NCBI GenBank assembly: GCA_023151255.1
Contig: JAKLJG010000008.1
Location: forward strand, 1-64,000
Origin: Cyclobacteriaceae bacterium
GTDB taxonomy: Bacteria; Bacteroidota; Bacteroidia; Cytophagales; Cyclobacteriaceae
DNA: 64,000 nucleotides
Direction: 5' to 3'
Below the pieces are notes generated by a model. That model saw only the letters and a list, made by a program, of their open reading frames with translations, was not told the DNA's origin and did no database searches. Made by a program: the position numbers and the translations under genes. Shown one piece after another: positions 1 through 7,632 of this stretch; position 1 is the first letter of the stretch, and each line of letters opens with the position of its first letter.

Positions 1-2961
1 ATTTAAGTCGAAAGCATTGGCATACCCGACAGAAAAAGTTGATTCGAGCAGGGAGAAGATAACAATTTTCATATCGAGTTGTGAGCCTACGTTGATGAAC
101 CGGTTGTTACCAAAATCATTTTCTCTGGTGAACAATGCCGATGAGAAGGCGGTTAGCTGCATCCAGTTTGAATACAGGTTTAATCCGCCCAGTTGCCGGA
201 AGCGGATGGGCGGCAGCACAAACTCAACCATGCCTTTGGCAAACGATTTGGCGATAATGAATTTATCGGCCTCGAAGCTTAATCCGGGAAATGAAAAAAT
301 ATTCCGGTACCGCCTGGCCACCTGGTAATCGATGTAATTGTTGCCGAATGCAGCAAACCCGAACCGTGTGAAGGGGTTGAAGGTATCGCTTAACGAATTG
401 CCGGCTGCCGTCCGCAACCAAACAGAAAAATGATTGATCGGAAGTTGGATGCCCACATCATACGAGCCAATCAGTGTGGCATATATATTACTGTTAGAAT
501 GGGCAGCCAGGGTTCTGAATGTCCACTTATATCCTTTCTCGGCATCTACGGCACCAAGCGAACCCCGAAGGTTGCTGTACATCAGGCTTACATCGGCATT
601 AACGAACAAGCTGTCGGTGAATCCCCGGGTTTCTATTTGCTGAAAGAAAGGTGATTGTTGAAGACCATAAAAAGCGCCAGCCCCCAGTACCAAATCGAGT
701 TTTCGGGGCATATCCCAAATGAGTGATCGGGTATGGTCTACCCTTGTAACAAGTCCTCTTCTGGAAACACGGGTAGGGCCAAACAAATCGTAGAAGCTGG
801 CAGGATTATGTTGTATGCTAAATGTGTAGCGCCCCATTTTACCGGAAACAGCCAGGTGCAATTGTTCTGAGTCATCCATCACCATGTTAATACTGTCGCG
901 TGTGCTGGCCAGCGGATTAACCCAGTTGCGTGGTGTGTACGACACCGAAAACTCAAATTCACGGAAGTTCAGCGGGTCGCCCAGGTTGACCGTGTAACCG
1001 GGACCAAAAAAATTTTTGTAACCGGTTATGACGGGGTAGGCCGAATTGAGTTGAATTTGCCTTCCAGCCTTGTACTGACCTTCTTTAATGGTGAGACTTT
1101 CAATGTCGATCATTTCAGGCGTGGCAATGGGCAGTTCCCATTCTTTTAGTACCGGATGTTTTTCAATGGTTTTATTTCCCAAGAACTCAATGGAAGCGAC
1201 TTCATCAACGGGTTTGTTGGGTATATACACCGGCTGAAAGCCATCGGCTGTAAAGTTGAAGGCAAACAGTTTTTCGTTATCGATGGGCAGCGGGCGAAAA
1301 AGACCGGTAAGCGCATTGCTCATCGGTGTAATTTCTTTGGTGGCCACATCTACCCTGAAAATGTTGCTGACTCCTGAATAATAGGAGCAACCGAAGAGGT
1401 ACTTTCCGTCATCGGTAAACCGGAAACTTTGAGGTGATGAAACTTCAAAATTGAAGACGGTATCAATAACCGCTTTGTTTTTCATCAGGCTGTCAACATT
1501 AAAGAGTAACAGCGATTGGTTGCCGCGGTAATCAGATACGGCCGCACTCAGTAACTTGCCATCGGGCGAGATGTCAATATCAAAAATATCATGTCCGTAC
1601 GGCAGTGTGTAGCGCTGCTGCCACTGGCTGTAGGGTGGCGTTGGATTTTGCGGTGTTGCCTCCGGAATCCTGACAATGGTTGAGAATCCGTTAAGATGCT
1701 TGATTCCCCAAATGGATTTATCGGTTTTATTAAAGGTTAAATCACCGGTTCTGAAATCTTTTTGCAGTCGCGTTACTTTACCTGTTTTAATATCGTAGCT
1801 GTTCAAATCGCGCCACGCATCATTATCCGTTGTAAAGTAAATCTTATCGCCTTGTTCATCGTAAGTAACGGAGGAAACATAGAACAGGGCAGCCCCTTTA
1901 ATGTCGGCCAGTCGTTCCAGCTTACCATCGGCTAAATGCAGGGCCGCCAGGTGGGGCGCCTGCCCCGGATAGTTAACGGCCAGGTACATTTTGTTGCGGG
2001 CTTTGTCGTAATGCGGATAGGAAACCGATCCGATTTTTTTGGTAGTGATGGGCTGGGTTGGTGTTACCGGAAATTTTTTAATCCGCTCCGCATTTTCAAG
2101 TTGCCAATTCTTTTCAAACTGTATCCAGTTTTTCCACTCGTGGTTCAGTGATTGGCCAAATACATGTTTAAACTGTGCAGAGTAGGATCGGTTGCTGCCG
2201 TCTCTGCGTTTAACCCATTCAATTATTTTATCGGGTCCATGCTGGTAGGAGAGGTAGCCCATAAACCGGGTACCATATAAATACGAGTTTGTCTTTCCCT
2301 GGAAGTCGGTAGTGGTTCCTTCCGATTCGAGACCTTGTGCAGTGTAAATATGTGCATTTTGTAATACGCGTGTTCGGAATACCATCTCATCGTAGCTGCC
2401 CATGGCCAGGCCAACGCCACCACTCATCCAGGTTTCGACATAGGAAGCAATACCTTCATGGTACCACCGTGGCGAGTACCTGCGTGGGCTGGTGAGGTAG
2501 CTGTAAAAGGCTGTAATCGGATTTTCTTTGGTGGGGCTTACTTTGCCGAGAAATACCTTATGAAAAAACCGATCGGTAGAGCTGGAGTTATCAAGTGCTA
2601 TTACATGAACCAGTTCGTGGTTCATCATGCTGAAAACCCGCTCACCGGCAGGGCTTGTTTCGAACGTATAGCTGAAGGGCGATAACCCCATGGAGATAGC
2701 ATTCTTTGGTACAGCCGTGGCTCCGCCATTTCCGTAATCGCCAAAATCCTGAATGAGCACCGTGATTTTTTCAGATGGGGTATAATCAAATAGCCTCCGA
2801 TGAAACTGCAGGGCGTTATGAAAACACCGCCCGGCATGAGGCAGTACGTACTTATGTCCAAAGTCGTACGTTACCAGACGCATCTCTTTTGTTTCGATCA
2901 GGTTCAGTTGCCCGTGGGCAAGAACAGGAATGAATAGAAGGGCGATGATTAACCGGTGCAT
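1..2961 (-). CDS. Secreted peptidase-MA-like protein with TolB-like propeller and C-terminal barrel (partial)
   Basis: The reading frame opens at ATG 2961-2959 and stays open for 987 codons to the window edge, so its C-terminus is missing. Residues 1-18 form a signal peptide ending AHGQ. HELVH at residues 115-119 (2619-2605) is an HExxH zinc site, and a WYHEG segment with Glu169 fits the third ligand of the peptidase-MA (gluzincin) fold. Residues from about 260 to 600 contain repeated blades of the YFTTDN and SPDGKLL type, resembling the TolB/WD40 propeller. The rest is rich in aromatic, alternating beta strands, probably an outer-membrane barrel. Proteins of this build are common and mostly uncharacterised in Bacteroidota. 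A secreted or outer-membrane protease role is inferred from the zinc motif only; the substrate is unknown. It follows a terminator, so it is probably transcribed on its own. Confidence 0.85.
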   Translation of the reverse strand, partial: MHRLIIALLFIPVLAHGQLNLIETKEMRLVTYDFGHKYVLPHAGRCFHNALQFHRRLFDYTPSEKITVLIQDFGDYGNGGATAVPKNAISMGLSPFSYTFETSPAGERVFSMMNHELVHVIALDNSSSTDRFFHKVFLGKVSPTKENPITAFYSYLTSPRRYSPRWYHEGIASYVETWMSGGVGLAMGSYDEMVFRTRVLQNAHIYTAQGLESEGTTTDFQGKTNSYLYGTRFMGYLSYQHGPDKIIEWVKRRDGSNRSYSAQFKHVFGQSLNHEWKNWIQFEKNWQLENAERIKKFPVTPTQPITTKKIGSVSYPHYDKARNKMYLAVNYPGQAPHLAALHLADGKLERLADIKGAALFYVSSVTYDEQGDKIYFTTDNDAWRDLNSYDIKTGKVTRLQKDFRTGDLTFNKTDKSIWGIKHLNGFSTIVRIPEATPQNPTPPYSQWQQRYTLPYGHDIFDIDISPDGKLLSAAVSDYRGNQSLLLFNVDSLMKNKAVIDTVFNFEVSSPQSFRFTDDGKYLFGCSYYSGVSNIFRVDVATKEITPMSNALTGLFRPLPIDNEKLFAFNFTADGFQPVYIPNKPVDEVASIEFLGNKTIEKHPVLKEWELPIATPEMIDIESLTIKEGQYKAGRQIQLNSAYPVITGYKNFFGPGYTVNLGDPLNFREFEFSVSYTPRNWVNPLASTRDSINMVMDDSEQLHLAVSGKMGRYTFSIQHNPASFYDLFGPTRVSRRGLVTRVDHTRSLIWDMPRKLDLVLGAGAFYGLQQSPFFQQIETRGFTDSLFVNADVSLMYSNLRGSLGAVDAEKGYKWTFRTLAAHSNSNIYATLIGSYDVGIQLPINHFSVWLRTAAGNSLSDTFNPFTRFGFAAFGNNYIDYQVARRYRNIFSFPGLSFEADKFIIAKSFAKGMVEFVLPPIRFRQLGGLNLYSNWMQLTAFSSALFTRENDFGNNRFINVGSQLDMKIVIFSLLESTFSVGYANAFDLN

Positions 2962-2978
2962 AGCAAACAACCCGAAAA

Positions 2979-3007
2979 AAAACCCTGACGGGTGAGGTCA
3001 GGGTTTT
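2979..3007 (-). terminator. Intrinsic terminator after the nonapeptide-repeat gene
   Basis: Perfect inverted repeat: AAAACCCTGAC at 2979-2989 and GTCAGGGTTTT at 2997-3007, with a 7-nt loop. On the minus strand it is followed by eight T residues. It lies 19 bases after the stop of the repeat protein gene and separates that gene from the peptidase-like gene downstream. Confidence 0.85.
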
Positions 3008-3025
3008 GGTATGTATTACATCAGT

Positions 3026-4072
3026 TTACTGAAAGTCGGTACTGGCCATTTTTTCCAGTTGGGTAAACTGCGAGGACTTCATCAGTTCGGTGAATGTTTG
3101 ATTTTTCATCAGGTCACCAAAGGCCGGGTTTTTAGCAAGTTCAGCGAACTGAGCATTCTTGGCCAGGTCGGTAAAAGCCGGTGATTTTGCTACCTCCATG
3201 AACTGTGGCGACTTCATCAGGTCGGCAAAGGCAGCGTTCTTGGCCAGGTCGGCAAAGGCCGGTGATTTGGCAAGCTCCATAAACTGGGCGTTCTTGGCCA
3301 GGTCGGCAAACGCAGCATTTTTAGCCAGTTCACCAAAGGCCGGGTTCTTTGCCAGGTCAAGGAACTGCGGATTTTTTGCAAGCGCGGTAAAAGCCGGATT
3401 TTTTGCCAACTCCTGGAAACTCGCATTCTTGGCCAGTTCAGCGAAGTCGGGGTTCTTTGCCAGCTCGGTAAAGCGGCCAGACTTAGCAAGGTCCATCATC
3501 GCTGGATTTTTTGCCAGGTCATCGAAAGCCGGGTTTTTGGCTACATCCATAAACTGTGGCGATTTCATCAGTTCGGCAAACGTGGTTGACTTAGCCAGTT
3601 CGGTAAATGCGGGCGATTTGGCCAGTTCCATGAACTCCGGATTCTTGGCCAACTCGGCAAAGTCGGGATTCTTGGCCAGTTCAGTAAACGATGCTGATTT
3701 AGCCATTTCAAAAAACTGTGCATTTTTAGCCAAGTCGGTAAAGGCCGGGCTTTTTGCCAGGTCAAGGAACTCCGGGTTTTTAGCCAGTTCGGTAAATTCA
3801 GGCGACTTCATCAATTCACGAAAACTGCGATCGCGCATTAACGCCTGAAACTGATCGTTTTGCAGCAGTTGTTGTACTTCAGCGCCCTGCAGGTCAACCG
3901 TGGCAGTTGCGTTTTCGCTTTTATATTTGCCTGCTTTTTTGACACCACCAATGCCGGAACCTTCCGCATCATTAGGCGAGAAGTTAAACTGTCCACCCGC
4001 CAGGTAATAACCAACTGTGGCAATTGCTGCTACAGCAATTACGCCAAGAAACACTTTCTTAGACTTATCCAT
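3026..4072 (-). CDS. Membrane-anchored protein of 30 tandem nonapeptide repeats (xxFxELAKN)
   Basis: This 348-residue protein starts with a positively charged end and one hydrophobic segment (residues 7-26), either an uncleaved anchor or a signal peptide. A linker of about 45 residues follows. Residues 73-342 are 30 consecutive nine-residue units with consensus P-x-F-x-[ED]-L-A-K-[NS], without any insertion, then a six-residue tail. Phe at position 3 is kept in 29 of 30 units; unit 14 has Met. Lys at position 8 is kept in all units after the first. I do not recognise a named family. Nine residues is 2.5 helical turns, so a continuous helix would show hydrophobic stripes on two opposite faces; short helices broken at N-P are also possible. 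It lies 101 bases downstream of the TIR gene on the same strand and may be co-transcribed. No function can be assigned. Confidence 0.85.
   Translation of the reverse strand: MDKSKKVFLGVIAVAAIATVGYYLAGGQFNFSPNDAEGSGIGGVKKAGKYKSENATATVDLQGAEVQQLLQNDQFQALMRDRSFRELMKSPEFTELAKNPEFLDLAKSPAFTDLAKNAQFFEMAKSASFTELAKNPDFAELAKNPEFMELAKSPAFTELAKSTTFAELMKSPQFMDVAKNPAFDDLAKNPAMMDLAKSGRFTELAKNPDFAELAKNASFQELAKNPAFTALAKNPQFLDLAKNPAFGELAKNAAFADLAKNAQFMELAKSPAFADLAKNAAFADLMKSPQFMEVAKSPAFTDLAKNAQFAELAKNPAFGDLMKNQTFTELMKSSQFTQLEKMASTDFQ
3047..3856 (-). repeat. 27-bp coding tandem repeat, 30 units
   Basis: The 810 bases encode the 30 nonapeptide units. Codon wobble differs among units, so copies are diverged at DNA level, while Phe, Leu/Met, Ala and Lys positions are kept. 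This points to selection on the protein, not recent expansion. The regular 27-bp period also keeps a 229-codon antisense frame free of stops (3159-3848), which is a by-product. Confidence 0.85.
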
Positions 4073-4173
4073 AGAACTATTTTTTAGGTTGTTTATTGAG
4101 AGTTGAGGAAATTAAAGTTAAGTAAAAATCTGTTAAGATTCCTACTTGTATTCCTTCCGGTTCTGTAAGGTGA

Positions 4174-6291
4174 TCAAAGTTTCATTTTTTGCCTGAATTC
4201 GGCATAACGCGTGTCATTCTCTACTGACCTAAGCCAGGGATTTCCATTTAACGTGCTCAAACCGCCATCGCGCTGGGCATAGGCTTTTTCAAGCCAGGTA
4301 AATACCTGGTCGGCATCGTTACGGCAGCCGTATATTTCAGCAATCTGAAATGCACTGACATCCTGATATTCGGTAATGAAATTTTTCAGCAGCAGGTCAG
4401 CTTCCTTTATGTTTCCGGCTTTGTAGTGGGCCATCGCTAACCCCTGCATGCGCCAGTCTTCCACTACTTCTTTATGCAGTTCTTCAATGGCTCTTGCTGC
4501 ATTTCCTTGTAACAGGTAAATAAGTCCGAGGCGGTAGCGGGCAGTTGGAAAATTCGGATTCAATTCAAGGGCCCTGTTTAGTTGCTGTGCGGCTTCATTC
4601 AGCCGGTTGGCGTGCATCAGGGTCATGGCCAGATTTACCTTGATAACGGTGCGCAACGGGTCCAGTTCCAGCGCTTTACCAAATAAGGTAGTGGCCTGAT
4701 CAAATTGTCCTAACGTGAGGGCCAGGTTAGCCATACCGTTAATGGCCCCGATGTTAGATGGATCGCGGGCTATGGCTTTGCGGAATTCATCCTGGGCGCC
4801 CAGCCAGTTCCAATCGTATGCTGACAAGATGGAGGCAAGTGCATAATGGCCGCTGGCCAGATCATCGGCAAGGCTTATCGCTTTATTTGCTGCAGCACGG
4901 GCCTTCTCAAAACCGTCTGCCGGATCAATGTAGCCGTTGTTTGCGTGTGAGGCATAGGCCAGCGATAAGGCAGCCCAGGCATCAGCCATGGAGTTGTCGA
5001 TAGCAATGGCCTGGCTAAATAAATCGATGGCTTCATCCACATCTTCGCGCCTGTGTTTTGCAAAAAAGTAGCGTCCCTGCAGGTATAGGGTATAGGCTTC
5101 TGAGTTTACAGGACGTGGATGAACGTCATTGCCGCCAAGTGTTAATCGCAGTTCCTGTACAACTGCGTTTGCAATTTCATCCTGAATCTTAAAAATGTCG
5201 CCCAATGTTCTGTCATACGTCTTGGACCAGATGTGACTGCCATCGCTGACGTGGATAAGTTGCGCGGTGATCCGGATTTTGTCGGATGATTTTCTTACAC
5301 TGCCTTCGAGAATATGGGTAACTCCAAGTTTTTTACCAATTGACCGGATGTCTTCATTCTTACCCTTAAATGAAAATGCCGAGGTGCGCGAAATGACTTT
5401 CAGTTCCGGTATGCGTGCCAGCAGGTTCAGGAGTTCTTCACTCAGGCCATCCGAAAAATATTCCTGATCACCCTCCGCGCTCAGGTCGGCAAAAGGCAGC
5501 ACAGCAATTGATCGGTCTTCGGTCCGGGTGGATGGTGCGATAAAACCCGATCGAAAATAATACACAACCGTTACCAGCAGAATAAGGGCTGCAACCGCAC
5601 CGAATATTACCTTCCGGTTTCCACCGGGCTTTCTGATAACTTCGGGATTATTGTAAACTTCCGCTGAAACTTTTTCACCTCCCGGGCCCTTCATGCGTAT
5701 TCCAGCAATGGTTTGTTTGATGGTATTGGCTACTTTGTTAATCTGATCGCGGTAAAAAATGTGGTTGAGGTTTTCTTTAGGCTCATCTTCGTGTGCGCGC
5801 AACGGCCGGTTAACGCCAGGGGTACGGTAAATAAAATCCAGCGATCGAAGCGTACCGGCCAGTTCAGATTCAATCAGTTTGTGATCTTGTTCTTCTAACT
5901 CATGAATGCGAACAGGCAGAATACGGCTGTTCACATTGCCATTCGCCAGCCGGATGTACATACCAAACTGATCGGCACTGGCCAATTTGTTAAAGGCGCA
6001 GAACTCGTGCTTCCAGGCATAACTGTTCGGGTCGCAATAGGTTTGCGACAGTATGGGTATGAAAATCAGGCATTTTAGTTTACCCTCCAGGCTCTTGTCA
6101 ACCACCTGGGTTTCGAGCAGGCCATCGTTCGGGTTGGAATCAAAGTAAACAGAAAGTTCTTCCTTAAAGGTTGCGGCAATCTCCTTTTTCAGATTGTCCA
6201 CAAATTCACTCACCCAGCCATCGTATTTGTTGTCCTTGTGCCGGTAGCTGATAAAAATATCGTATTCGTATCCGGGAACTATAGACGGCAT
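4174..6291 (-). CDS. TIR domain - transmembrane - TolB/FlgO-like - TPR protein
   Basis: 705 residues. Residues 9-155 are a TIR domain: YDIFISYRHKD at the start, a serine-rich SQTY strand end and a following W-K-H-E helix. Glu96 sits where NADase-type TIR domains carry the catalytic Glu. A single transmembrane helix (228-246) follows a basic linker. Residues 261-385 match the FlgO/TolB N-terminal type seen in CadC- and cyclase-linked proteins (IAVLPFADLS, DGLSEELLN, ILEGSV). From about 390 to 690 there are TPR repeats with typical A-x-x-x-Y-x-x-A spacing. The TIR part should face the cytoplasm and the rest the periplasm. Whether the TIR domain hydrolyses NAD or only binds partners cannot be decided from sequence. 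It is divergent from the GATase-like and SLOG-like genes and upstream of the nonapeptide protein. Confidence 0.88.
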   Translation of the reverse strand: MPSIVPGYEYDIFISYRHKDNKYDGWVSEFVDNLKKEIAATFKEELSVYFDSNPNDGLLETQVVDKSLEGKLKCLIFIPILSQTYCDPNSYAWKHEFCAFNKLASADQFGMYIRLANGNVNSRILPVRIHELEEQDHKLIESELAGTLRSLDFIYRTPGVNRPLRAHEDEPKENLNHIFYRDQINKVANTIKQTIAGIRMKGPGGEKVSAEVYNNPEVIRKPGGNRKVIFGAVAALILLVTVVYYFRSGFIAPSTRTEDRSIAVLPFADLSAEGDQEYFSDGLSEELLNLLARIPELKVISRTSAFSFKGKNEDIRSIGKKLGVTHILEGSVRKSSDKIRITAQLIHVSDGSHIWSKTYDRTLGDIFKIQDEIANAVVQELRLTLGGNDVHPRPVNSEAYTLYLQGRYFFAKHRREDVDEAIDLFSQAIAIDNSMADAWAALSLAYASHANNGYIDPADGFEKARAAANKAISLADDLASGHYALASILSAYDWNWLGAQDEFRKAIARDPSNIGAINGMANLALTLGQFDQATTLFGKALELDPLRTVIKVNLAMTLMHANRLNEAAQQLNRALELNPNFPTARYRLGLIYLLQGNAARAIEELHKEVVEDWRMQGLAMAHYKAGNIKEADLLLKNFITEYQDVSAFQIAEIYGCRNDADQVFTWLEKAYAQRDGGLSTLNGNPWLRSVENDTRYAEFRQKMKL

Positions 6292-6295
6292 TGGT

Positions 6296-6303
6296 CAAAG
6301 ATA
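6296..6303 (-). promoter_or_regulatory. Candidate -7 element of the TIR gene
   Basis: On the minus strand this reads TATCTTTG, an exact match to the Bacteroidota -7 consensus TAnnTTTG. It ends only four bases before the ATG at 6291, so transcription from it would give an almost leaderless mRNA. No well-spaced TTG -33 element was found, so confidence is low. Confidence 0.3.
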
Positions 6304-6389
6304 GGTCATTGCCTGGCCAAAACCGAATAATTGGAATTGTTCGATGTCAATTCTTTTGTTCTTCTGATAATACTGCCGAACTTTAGAAT

Positions 6390-7613
6390 ATGCGTAGCTG
6401 GGTGGTCTTGATTGCTTTTATGGTTTCCGGTAAGATACTGGCCTCCTCCCTGCTCATCCCCATGGATAACACCCAACGCAATCACCTGAAAGCTTACGGT
6501 TTGGCTTTTTACGCACTTCAACATGATATACCTGTTGACTGGCTGCTGAATTACCGGGGTGGAAGCTTTTTGATTGATTACTCAAAAGAGATTGCCAGTG
6601 AATGCAAAGTGCGTGACGTAATTGTTGAAATTCTTAACGACACAGAGGTAAACAAGTTGCTTAACCATATTGAGAGCCCTGCCGTGAATATGAACCTGGT
6701 GCGCATGGAGCGTGCACCCCGGATTGCAGTTTACTCTCCTAAAAATGAAATTATACTTGATGAAACCGATGCCGTAATTCTGGTACTGGATTATGCTGAA
6801 ATCCCCTATGACATCATTTACGATGAACAAATACTCAAAGACGATGCTCTGGCACGCTATGATTGGCTGCACCTTCACCACGAAGACTTTACCGGCCAGG
6901 TAAGCAAGGTGCAGTTCAGGCAGTCGGCCCAACTTGAAGTTAAATTATTGGAAACTACTGCGGCACAGTTAGGGTATGGCCGGGTATCGGCCATGAAGTA
7001 TGATGTGGTAAAAAAGATACATGCTTTTTGCGCATCGGGCGGCTATTTATTCGCCATGTGTTCGGGAGCCGAAACGTTTGACATTGCACTTGCTGCCAAT
7101 GGCATTGATTTGGAAAACACATTGGATGAACTGGATGTACCCCTCGACTATGCTAAAAGCCTGGCGTTTGAAAACTACACGCTGGAGCCAACCATGAACC
7201 GCAGTTTCTCCACCATCAATGTGGGGGGGTGGGGGTATAATGACTCGGGACCTGAGTTTTTTACACTTTTCGAATTCTCTGCTAAGTGGGATGTTATCCC
7301 ATCAATCTTAACCCAAAATCACGAATACCTTATCCGCGAATTTTCGGGGCTCACCACAGCCTTCAATAAGCCACATGTTAAACCCGATGTACTCATCCTT
7401 GCCGAAAACAGGCAGCGTCCTTATGTACGGTATATATATGGAGAACTTGGTAACGGCCATTGGACGTATTATAGCGGTCACGACCCAGAGGGAGGCCGTG
7501 GGCGGGGCAGGGGGCCTACCGATCTGTCCTTGTTTCCTCATTCGCCCGGGTACCGGCTCATATTAAACAATGTGCTCTTTCCTTCGGCCAGTAAAAAGAA
7601 GCGAAAGACATGA
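6390..7613 (+). CDS. Secreted class I glutamine-amidotransferase-like protein (often labelled asparagine synthetase B)
   Basis: 407 residues with an N-terminal signal peptide (about 1-19). Homologues in Bacteroidota are commonly named asparagine synthetase B, but no ATP-binding synthetase domain is visible here. The centre contains FAMCSGAETFD with Cys224 in a small-residue turn, resembling the nucleophile elbow of GATase1/ThuA-like folds. A D-x-x-x-L-x-L-x-H-H-E segment lies at about 158-165, and a Gly/Arg-rich stretch (about 374-384, GGRGRGRG) precedes the C-terminus. The enzymatic reaction is not known and the amidotransferase label is a fold-level guess. It starts 98 bases from the divergent TIR gene and is followed after 19 bases by the TPR-SLOG-like gene, so these two are probably one transcript. 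Confidence 0.8.
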   Translation: MRSWVVLIAFMVSGKILASSLLIPMDNTQRNHLKAYGLAFYALQHDIPVDWLLNYRGGSFLIDYSKEIASECKVRDVIVEILNDTEVNKLLNHIESPAVNMNLVRMERAPRIAVYSPKNEIILDETDAVILVLDYAEIPYDIIYDEQILKDDALARYDWLHLHHEDFTGQVSKVQFRQSAQLEVKLLETTAAQLGYGRVSAMKYDVVKKIHAFCASGGYLFAMCSGAETFDIALAANGIDLENTLDELDVPLDYAKSLAFENYTLEPTMNRSFSTINVGGWGYNDSGPEFFTLFEFSAKWDVIPSILTQNHEYLIREFSGLTTAFNKPHVKPDVLILAENRQRPYVRYIYGELGNGHWTYYSGHDPEGGRGRGRGPTDLSLFPHSPGYRLILNNVLFPSASKKKRKT

Positions 7614-7632
7614 AAAGGCTCTCTAAATAGCT

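Noticed and set aside
3159-3848. 229-codon plus-strand frame antisense to the nonapeptide-repeat gene
   Set aside because: The 27-bp repeat keeps one antisense frame free of stops. The minus frame has an anchor, a clear repeat logic and a terminator, so it is the real gene.
3047-3856. CRISPR-like regular repeat
   Set aside because: The 27-bp units are directly joined with no spacers and lie inside a coding frame.
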